Shown piece by piece: positions 7,306 through 11,612 of a stretch of 11,612 nt of DNA (position 1 is its first letter; each line of letters opens with the position of its first letter). Origin of the DNA: Bacillota bacterium (GTDB taxonomy: Bacteria; Bacillota_G; SHA-98; UBA4971); assembly GCA_012512055.1 (NCBI GenBank), contig JAAZEW010000387.1, positions 1 through 11,612 of the forward strand, written 5' to 3'. A program made the translations under genes and the position numbers. Below the pieces are notes generated by a model, which saw only the letters and a list, made by a program, of their open reading frames with translations, was not told the origin of the DNA and searched no databases.

Positions 7306-8274
7306 TCACCGTGTTAGGCTACTCTCGCCGTGTGTAATACGGCCATGACATTGCTCGAACCTCAGCCCGGATCCACAGTAACACTGAGCGTTCGGTGGCG
7401 TAGCAGAAAGCAATATCGGATGATGCAGTGCCTCTCGCCCAATCCACACACCATATCCAGTAGCTTTCTGGGTAGCATCCCAGACAGAAAACTTAACCAA
7501 CCAAATAGCAATGTGATCGAGATAATTCACCAGCGAATGTCCATCCCAAGACCACGCGCCCAGAGAAGGCAGCAATGGACACAAGCTGCTATCACCAAAC
7601 ACGTGTGGGCATAACCCAGGCAATTGGGGTATCGTCATGAACACCTTTGGATGGCTTGGAGGACCCTCATGACGAGCAAGTAAGAAAAAGGTCCTCCTGA
7701 GCTCTTTTTCATCAATAGGCAAGTCTAGCGTCTTCTCTGCCAGATCCTCAGGATCCACGTCTACACGCCCATTTATGTGAACTTGAACATATCGATCCTC
7801 CGCCAAAGAACTGATTACAGCAAGAGCATCACTAGGTAGCGCCAACGGCGTAATCGAGCCTACCCAGACCGGCGCAACTGTTTCTTTTGGATTCTTTTCC
7901 CCCGGGTGGCAGCCCTTTGGCTGCCACCCAGGATAATGCTTCTTCATCTGACGACATTCATACTCCCATCGCTCGGGATCCTCTAACCACCATACTGGAC
8001 TAGGCACTCCGAAGGTCGGTTCAGGCTTCACGCGACGGGGTGGAGGATCTCCGCGTCCTGGGAAATCCTTTGGTGGACCCGGCCTGTCAGGATTACCCGG
8101 TGGTTTCTTTGGTTTTCCCGGGTGGTCTTTCGGTGGGCCAGGCGGATTTGGGTTGCCGGGAAAGTCCTTCGGCTTTCCCGGAGGTTTATCAGGAGGCCCA
8201 GGCTGACTGTCCGACCCCCGTTGAGTGTTGGAAGAATCCTGAATGTTCCGTACAACGTCTTCATCTTCCTTCAT
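7306..8274 (-). CDS. E2-like (ubiquitin-conjugating fold) protein with proline-rich repeats and SEC-C motif
   Basis: 322 residues in three parts. Residues 24-83 are a proline/glycine/lysine repeat of about 20 residues (PGPPKDxPGKPKxxPGNPxx), likely disordered. Residues 90-285 look like a bacterial E2-family domain: a VFMTIPQLPG strand, then PHVFGDSSLCP with H224 and candidate catalytic C232, then W241, a helix LVNYLDHIAIWLVKFSVW and GYGVWIGREALHH. The order P-H-V...G..LC....W....WL...W..TGxW is that of prokaryotic E2 proteins in Bil-, CBASS- and related operons. Residues 298-310 are a SEC-C zinc motif, CYCGSGLRFEQCH. The start is supported by AGGAG six bases before the ATG. No E1, JAB or ubiquitin-like gene is visible nearby, so its partner, if any, is outside the window or encoded elsewhere. 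A structural, non-catalytic role cannot be excluded. Confidence 0.7.
   Translation of the reverse strand: MKEDEDVVRNIQDSSNTQRGSDSQPGPPDKPPGKPKDFPGNPNPPGPPKDHPGKPKKPPGNPDRPGPPKDFPGRGDPPPRRVKPEPTFGVPSPVWWLEDPERWEYECRQMKKHYPGWQPKGCHPGEKNPKETVAPVWVGSITPLALPSDALAVISSLAEDRYVQVHINGRVDVDPEDLAEKTLDLPIDEKELRRTFFLLARHEGPPSHPKVFMTIPQLPGLCPHVFGDSSLCPLLPSLGAWSWDGHSLVNYLDHIAIWLVKFSVWDATQKATGYGVWIGREALHHPILLSATPPNAQCYCGSGLRFEQCHGRITHGESSLTR
8026..8205 (-). repeat. 60-bp tandem coding repeat (proline-rich tail)
   Basis: Roughly three copies of a 60-bp unit encode PGPPKDxPGKPKxxPGNPxx in the E2-like gene, at about residues 24-43, 44-63 and 64-83. The first two copies are closest and the third is degenerate at its C-terminal end. 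The plus strand shows the same recurring pattern of CCCGG, TTTGGTGG and TTCCCGG words. In-frame repeats of this sort can change in copy number by recombination. Confidence 0.75.
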
Positions 8275-8341
8275 ATTGTACTCCTACTTTCGGGGGGCAA
8301 ATTTGTTTACCCAAGAGACAGGCTATGGGGAGGATTCGAGG

Positions 8342-8398
8342 ACATTGTGTCGTAAATAGTATGTATACTACTAAGTGCAAATTGGCACAATGTATACA
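8342..8398. promoter_or_regulatory. Cluster of dyad symmetries (possible operator)
   Basis: Four symmetric elements lie within 57 bases: the arms ACATTGTG (8342-8349) and CACAATGT (8386-8393), an exact eight-base inverted repeat; AGTAT-gt-ATACT (8358-8369); GTGCaAATTgGCAC (8375-8388), with one mismatched pair; and TGTATACA (8391-8398), a perfect palindrome. The density is well above the rest of the window and suggests binding of a dimeric regulator. No recognisable repressor gene is next to it. Confidence 0.4.
8362..8390 (-). promoter_or_regulatory. Candidate promoter of the E2-like gene
   Basis: On the minus strand TTGTGC (8385-8390) and TATACA (8362-8367) are separated by exactly 17 bases. 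Each element only partly matches consensus (three and four of six). The start of transcription would leave a leader of roughly 80 bases before the ATG at 8274. The dyad AGTAT-gt-ATACT (8358-8369) covers the -10 element, and the near-palindrome GTGCaAATTgGCAC (8375-8388) covers the spacer and part of the -35, as operators often do. Confidence 0.3.
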
Positions 8399-8407
8399 CG
8401 TCAAACC

Positions 8408-8535
8408 TCAGGGGCATGGTATTCCCTTGTCACAGACTGTCTCTGGGGAAGGTTGAAGAGGTACCCCCTTATGCGTCCTCTTCAGCCGGGTTGAGTTTCG
8501 TTGGCAGACGCCGCACGTACCAGGTGCGGTGTCTG
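8408..8535 (+). ncRNA. Possible structured RNA with three hairpins
   Basis: Three inverted repeats follow one another: CAGGGG/CCCTTG (near 8409-8429), GGTTGAAGAGG/CCTCTTCAGCC (8451-8461 with 8477-8487) and CAGACGCCGCAC/GTGCGGTGTCTG (8505-8516 with 8524-8535, loop of seven). In each case the single imperfect pair is G-U if the plus strand is transcribed but A-C if the minus strand is, so the plus-strand RNA folds better three times out of three. A TATACT box at 8364-8369 on the plus strand could be its -10 element. No known riboswitch or RNA family is recognised, and no U-run follows the last hairpin. Confidence 0.3.
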
Positions 8536-8576
8536 TCCTTTCTTGGAACCCATAGCCTCACCCCCCCAATCTTCTG

Positions 8577-9008
8577 TTAATCACTGGGAGTATCTACCGG
8601 GCGGTTCATGTCAATCGTCATCAGGTCTCTATCTTCATCCCATACTGCTAGGTACCTAACTGTCCTGCTCAAGTTCAGTTCTGGACAGAACCGGGCAACA
8701 AAACGGACGAAATCCTTGCTCGAAATTCGAATATAACCATCACGTTCGCGCTCAGCAAAGGGCAGTCCTCCGGATGGCACTTCGGGGTCTTCGTGTTCTT
8801 TCCTAATCGGTTTTACCACGATGTTCTTGTTTGCCTTGTCAAACCCAAGCATGATCTTCCAAGGCTTTCCGAGCACCTCTACAGCCGCCCTGTTAAACGT
8901 AAGTCCATACTCCGCCATAGACACCATGGGCGTACCGATTTCCGGATCAAACCACAAAATTGCCTCCTCTTCCACTAGGTTCCACCTCCCCAAGGATGAC
9001 CATACCAT
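8577..9008 (-). CDS. Hypothetical protein, 143 residues
   Basis: I do not recognise a named family. The product is soluble, without signal or membrane segments. It opens with an acidic, aromatic stretch (EEEAILWFDPEIGTPMV), then YGLTFNRAAVEVLG and IMLGFDKANKNIVVKPI. Its second half has a strand-helix unit GYIRISSKDFVRFVARF, then SRTVRYLAVWDEDRDLMTIDM. The repeated pattern of a short strand, a DxxxxxIxVKP turn and an LMTID turn suggests a compact beta-rich fold like small DNA-binding or AbrB-type regulators, but this is only a guess. The ATG at 9008 has a weak ribosome binding site. A GTG eleven codons in, with GGAGG nine bases before it, is an alternative start. It lies upstream of the E2-like gene in the same direction, separated by about 300 bases that contain hairpins and a candidate promoter. 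Confidence 0.65.
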   Translation of the reverse strand: MVWSSLGRWNLVEEEAILWFDPEIGTPMVSMAEYGLTFNRAAVEVLGKPWKIMLGFDKANKNIVVKPIRKEHEDPEVPSGGLPFAERERDGYIRISSKDFVRFVARFCPELNLSRTVRYLAVWDEDRDLMTIDMNRPVDTPSD

Positions 9009-9059
9009 ATAGATCCATGCCAGTCAACTCTCCGGCGTGTTTCTGATGTCGTTTTCATA

Positions 9060-9245
9060 TCAGTTGTGCAGAATCCGTACTAAGTCTGCAGCGTTTCTGC
9101 CGTGGACCTCGTGTAGCCTGTAGGCTTCTAGATAACTCTTGCATTGCTCAATTGTGACCGCCTCAACATTGCGTTCGCCCTTAGCTGCGGCCCCCAATTG
9201 CCAATACGCTGCTAAGGACCGCATACCCCTAATGCCTACCCACAT
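9060..9245 (-). CDS. Small ORF, 61 residues, doubtful
   Basis: An ATG-started frame whose second half reads like a helical protein (VEAVTIEQCKSYLEAYRLHEVHGRNAADLVRIL). It ends 51 bases before the 143-residue gene, in the same direction. The ribosome binding site is poor (GGGTG close to the ATG). An internal ATG after AGGGG is spaced too tightly. It may be a real small gene, the end of a decayed larger gene, or chance. No family is recognised. Confidence 0.35.
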   Translation of the reverse strand: MWVGIRGMRSLAAYWQLGAAAKGERNVEAVTIEQCKSYLEAYRLHEVHGRNAADLVRILHN

Positions 9246-9271
9246 GCACCCAAGCAGATGCTGTCAGTAGC

Positions 9272-9481
9272 CTACTTGCTTTTCTCAGCTACGCGTAATC
9301 CGCCCACATCCGCAAGACACATTAATGGTTTGCCAGTCCATGCATAACGTGTCTGCACAATCTGGATCCCAAAACCCATCGCGTTCTTGACTATTTGCTC
9401 GCTACAGTCACACATTTCACGACAACGCAGTTGCCGCAGAGCAGCAAAAGAATGGGGCATAGACGCAACTATGAATCTCAC
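9272..9481 (-). CDS. Small ORF, 69 residues, doubtful
   Basis: A GTG-started frame with no good ribosome binding site. The product is cysteine-containing (LRCREMCDC) and then hydrophobic (GFGIQIVQTRYAWTG, LMCLADVGG). It lies 27 bases before the 61-residue ORF in the same direction, and the two could be pieces of one decayed gene in different frames. No family is recognised, and the call is weak. Confidence 0.25.
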   Translation of the reverse strand: MRFIVASMPHSFAALRQLRCREMCDCSEQIVKNAMGFGIQIVQTRYAWTGKPLMCLADVGGLRVAEKSK

Positions 9482-9549
9482 GCCTTTGGAGAGACTCTAT
9501 AGCAAATAGTACACTCCATGACGACGCATCAACGAGCTGCTATTCTACA

Positions 9550-9714
9550 TTATCTGAGCGGCCTTCTTGGCCCAAAGGTAGGGATACCTTGACAGTCACT
9601 GTTTCGGGCGCATTTCATTAACTCCACAGTACTGGTAGCCTTGGCTAGTATTAGCTGTTGAGCATCAAATATTACTTTGTCAATTCTTACATAAACAGTA
9701 CATGCCGAATTCAT
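9550..9714 (-). CDS. Very small ORF, 54 residues, doubtful
   Basis: An ATG-started frame (MNSACTVYVRIDKVIF, then QQLILAKATSTVELMKCA) ends in TAA. The residue pattern is protein-like, but there is no well-spaced ribosome binding site. AAAGAGGA, about 16 bases upstream, is better placed for an overlapping 13-codon ORF starting at 9721. It is listed so that it is not lost; chance is quite possible. Confidence 0.2.
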   Translation of the reverse strand: MNSACTVYVRIDKVIFDAQQLILAKATSTVELMKCARNSDCQGIPTFGPRRPLR

Positions 9715-9747
9715 CTTTCATAAAGATAGTCCTCTTTACTAAGGACT
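9713..9747. terminator. Two adjacent hairpins after the DUF4145 gene
   Basis: ATCTTT-cat-AAAGAT (9713-9727) is followed directly by AGTCCT-ctttacta-AGGACT (9728-9747). Both are exact six-base stems. They lie 45 to 79 bases past the stop of the zinc-ribbon HEPN gene on the minus strand and could slow or end its transcription, but neither is followed by a U-run. A regulatory dyad is the alternative. Confidence 0.25.
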
Positions 9748-9791
9748 CTTCATTGGCAGCGCATCGTTCTTTCGAATAGCCCGCAGCCTGC

Positions 9792-10472
9792 CTAGAATAG
9801 CGAGTATGCATCTCGCATGTCATTTGTCTCTATCTGATTTTGCTGTCTTTTTATCCGTTTATCAACAGCTTCCAATTTTGCAGGAATTCTGTAAATGTAA
9901 TCAAGTATAGACTCAGTAAAATCTATTAAGATCGGCACATCCATTTCCGTAATTTCAATTTGATCAGCATGTGCACCTATATTTCTCAAAGCTCTTATTC
10001 TATGAGAGATCTCTGCTAACCCCCTGGGGATATCTTGTCTGTTGCTTAGATCATCAAGCTTTTGTGCCAGCGTTGCCCCCATGGCTTTTCTATCATCAAC
10101 AATAAACTCCAGAGTCCTTCCAATTAAGACTGCAAATGCGTTTGGCTCGATATTTCTAACTCTTAATGCTGCCTCATAAGCTTTTTTCACTTTCTCCGGC
10201 AATCCATCAGTGACTATTATGTCTGTAGGATAAATGATTTTTGCTGAGTATTCACAACCATTCTCTATGTCCAAAGAAAACGTATCCCATGAGGTTTCAT
10301 ACACGATTAGATTTCCGCAAGACAAACAGAGGAATAACTGCCATTTTCTATAGTATTCATCAGTATACGGCGGATCACCAACGGTAACTTCATCTGTATA
10401 TTCCGTAACTGGCTTTAATGGGGATTTGTTTCCGCAATGCCCACATTGAATATATACCGTTTTCTCTGACAT
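9792..10472 (-). CDS. DUF4145 protein: zinc ribbon plus HEPN-type domain
   Basis: 226 residues. The N-terminal treble-clef or ribbon has CGHC (C10, C13) and CLSC (C49, C52), a four-cysteine zinc site. The C-terminal half is helical: EKVKKAYEAALRVRN, then AFAVLIGRTLEFIVDD, TLAQKLDDL, then HRIRALRNIGAHAD with R163-N164 and H168, the R-N-x-x-x-H motif of HEPN proteins. This layout is that of DUF4145 proteins, found alone or attached to restriction enzymes and considered HEPN relatives. A ribonuclease or nucleic-acid sensor role is likely from the motif but not shown. The start at 10472 has AAAGGAG with suitable spacing. It is A+T-rich and appears to be a single-gene unit with about 490 bases of non-coding DNA upstream. 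It is the second RNxxxH protein in the window, after the split gene at 3748-4582, but the two show no obvious similarity beyond the motif. Confidence 0.8.
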   Translation of the reverse strand: MSEKTVYIQCGHCGNKSPLKPVTEYTDEVTVGDPPYTDEYYRKWQLFLCLSCGNLIVYETSWDTFSLDIENGCEYSAKIIYPTDIIVTDGLPEKVKKAYEAALRVRNIEPNAFAVLIGRTLEFIVDDRKAMGATLAQKLDDLSNRQDIPRGLAEISHRIRALRNIGAHADQIEITEMDVPILIDFTESILDYIYRIPAKLEAVDKRIKRQQNQIETNDMRDAYSLF

Positions 10473-10964
10473 TAATTTGGCTCTCCTTTCTGGCGTGTCA
10501 CGATGGCAGCCTGTGCTATATGGCGACTAACGATGATATCCTCGATGTATGTATCATCTAGTAACCCATGTTGGGTGTATTACCTACTGTTACGAATTCT
10601 TCTAATATCGGGTGTTTCGCGATTTACATCACTAATCCTTCCCTGTTTCCAGTATTGCCCAAGACATACAAGCCTCCTGCCTAAGACATGAACATGTTGG
10701 GGATCTTTGGTAAGGCGAAGTCATGCATGGCCCCTATACAACTATAAGTGTTTGATGTAGTGCAAAACACGCTAATGCCTAGAAACCATACCAAACCCAC
10801 ATTCTACCAACTATGAGTCTGCTGATGCCTCTCACTTATTTACTATTACGGATAGCAATTGGGTCTAGGGGAATCTGGCACTAAAACGAAGAAGACTAAT
10901 GCGGGCTGGTTGACCAATCTATCGTGACGTAGTTGAATATCGGTATTCGTGTATCTACGCCACA
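10473..10964. other. 490-base stretch without a supported gene; possible gene remnant
   Basis: On the minus strand 10583-10720 is open for 46 codons with a protein-like reading (QHVHVLGRRLVCLGQYW, then GRISDVNRETPDIRRI), but it has no ATG, GTG or TTG. In another frame AGGAGG with five bases of spacing precedes an ATG near 10668 that opens only MSWAILETGKD before a stop; one deleted base would join it to the long frame. A degraded small gene is possible. The rest shows no ORF, repeat or hairpin I can support. The promoter of the DUF4145 gene should lie close to 10500. Confidence 0.25.
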
Positions 10965-11606
10965 TCATCTAGGGCAGTATTGAGCTCTCACCCGCTTACA
11001 ATCTGATTTGCCATATTGTGGCTGGTGTTCTTCAGTCGAATCAAACATCGCGTTACGTCTTCTCAAACCCATCGAAGAACTCTTCAGATAAGCTATGGCA
11101 TCTTCGATTTCTTGCGACTCAAACTTCCTACCCTTTATGCGCTTGATCTCTCTTACGGTTCTCTCATCGCTGTCATCATCCTCCCGCAAAGCTGTGCCAC
11201 GCACAAAACTGACAGAAGCCAGCAACTCTATTTCTCTGGGTGATCGCCGGGTGAGTTCTTTCATGACATTGTCAAAATTGGACCTAAAACCAATCAGCTC
11301 TTGACGATATTCCCCAATAGGATCATGGGCATTACTACCAGGACGATATTGTAATCTGCTGTTTGGGCTAGTGTCTTCTATAACATCACGAATCTCAAGC
11401 CATTCAACACGATCAGTCACTTCATAAGAATATGGGCCGTAGTAATGCATTCGGTGGTTAATCGATAAAGGAACGCCACTGGCCTTCAAGAAATACATAA
11501 GTTTCTGTAGGGCAGTTCTACTTATGTATTCACTTGTACGCCTGTACCAGCTCTCCACAACACAAGCAATAACAGCGTCCTCAAATTCCCATGCTAAACA
11601 CCGCAT
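10965..11606 (-). CDS. YwgA/Panacea-like (SocA-type, DUF4065-related) protein
   Basis: 213 residues. An N-terminal helix leads to TALQKLMYFLKASGVPL (31-47), then RMHYYGPYSYEVTDRVEWL (52-70), then a strand region ending in LQYRPG. These match the LQK-x-x-YF and HxxGPYSxE signatures shared by B. subtilis YwgA and the Panacea/GepA/SocA antitoxin-like proteins. The later part, SPREIELLASVSFVRG and FESQEIEDAIAYLKS, fits the helical end of the YwgA type. Such proteins act as antitoxins or adaptors in phage and mobile loci. No toxin gene is adjacent inside the window; one may lie upstream, beyond the edge. The ATG is preceded in frame by TCA and TAA, so the gene is complete at its start. Its ribosome binding site lies outside the window. 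Confidence 0.65.
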   Translation of the reverse strand: MRCLAWEFEDAVIACVVESWYRRTSEYISRTALQKLMYFLKASGVPLSINHRMHYYGPYSYEVTDRVEWLEIRDVIEDTSPNSRLQYRPGSNAHDPIGEYRQELIGFRSNFDNVMKELTRRSPREIELLASVSFVRGTALREDDDSDERTVREIKRIKGRKFESQEIEDAIAYLKSSSMGLRRRNAMFDSTEEHQPQYGKSDCKRVRAQYCPR

Positions 11607-11612
11607 TGATTA

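Larger units (their letters stand above)
8275..8576. other. 302-base intergenic region upstream of the E2-like gene
   Basis: This gap contains the E2-like gene's ribosome binding site (AGGAG on the minus strand near 8283), a dense set of dyads at 8342-8398 and three predicted hairpins at 8408-8535. No coding frame here has a credible start. Plus-strand open frames running in from 8040 and 8122 are opposite-strand shadows of the E2-like gene. Confidence 0.5.

Noticed and set aside
8020..8210. Regularly spaced G+C-rich repeats resembling a CRISPR or minisatellite array
   Set aside because: They are in frame with the E2-like gene and encode a proline-rich repeat. The copies abut without unique spacers.
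8040..8456. Plus-strand open frames across the E2-like gene and its upstream gap
   Set aside because: No ribosome binding site, no protein-like pattern, and they lie opposite a well-supported gene.
8503..8537. Intrinsic terminator of the 143-residue gene
   Set aside because: The stem is strong, but on the minus strand it contains an A-C mismatch and no U-run follows.
8461..8545. T-box or other riboswitch upstream of a gene
   Set aside because: No T-box core, specifier loop or terminator U-run is seen, and the better-folding strand does not lead into a gene.
9060..9481. Possible E1 (ThiF-like) or JAB partner for the E2-like protein
   Set aside because: Neither small ORF has a GxGxxG nucleotide motif or a JAMM metal motif, and both are too short.

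Overview
The window looks like an accessory, defence-island segment of a bacterial chromosome or plasmid. Nearly all genes lie on the minus strand. Strong purine-rich ribosome binding sites (AGGAGG, AAAGGAGG, GAGGAGGT) precede several of them, which suggests a Gram-positive, Firmicutes-type host. This is an inference; nothing here fixes the genus. Base composition is patchy: the HEPN-type genes at 3748-4582 and 9792-10472 are visibly A+T-rich, while the E2-like gene at 7306-8274 is G+C-rich. A mosaic of separately acquired modules would explain this.

Reading from low to high coordinates: (1) 1-96 is the end of an IS630-type transposase on the plus strand. (2) 206-3360 is a Gabija-like pair on the minus strand: an OLD-family ATPase/TOPRIM nuclease (GajA-like), then a small UvrD-like helicase (GajB-like), coupled by an ATGA overlap. 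(3) 3748-4582 is one HEPN-type gene split into two frames at a run of seven A/T bases; the RNxxxH motif lies in the second piece. (4) 4780-5699 holds a predicted three-helix membrane protein and, downstream, a 57-residue hydrophilic protein with an excellent ribosome binding site. (5) 6075-6263 is a possible short gene interrupted by an in-frame TGA. (6) 6298-7221 is a DUF3800 protein whose best ribosome binding site points at an ATC codon. (7) 7306-8274 is a protein with a proline-rich repeat tail, a bacterial ubiquitin-conjugating (E2-like) domain and a C-terminal SEC-C zinc motif. (8) 8342-8540 is an intergenic region packed with dyads and hairpins. (9) 8577-9008 is an unrecognised 143-residue protein. 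(10) 9060-9714 has small ORFs of doubtful status. (11) 9792-10472 is a zinc-ribbon plus HEPN (DUF4145) protein. (12) 10965-11606 is a YwgA/Panacea-like protein near the window edge.

Gabija (GajA/GajB) is an established anti-phage system. Bacterial E2-like proteins, HEPN proteins, membrane effectors of the SLATT/Pycsar kind and Panacea-related proteins are all common in defence or toxin-antitoxin loci. The least ordinary part is 6298-9008: a lone E2-like/SEC-C protein with a proline-rich repeat tail, followed by a DUF3800 gene, with no E1, JAB peptidase or ubiquitin-like protein visible in the window. Whether these genes form one system is not shown by the sequence. The 8275-8576 gap and the dyads in it suggest that the E2-like gene starts its own transcription unit.
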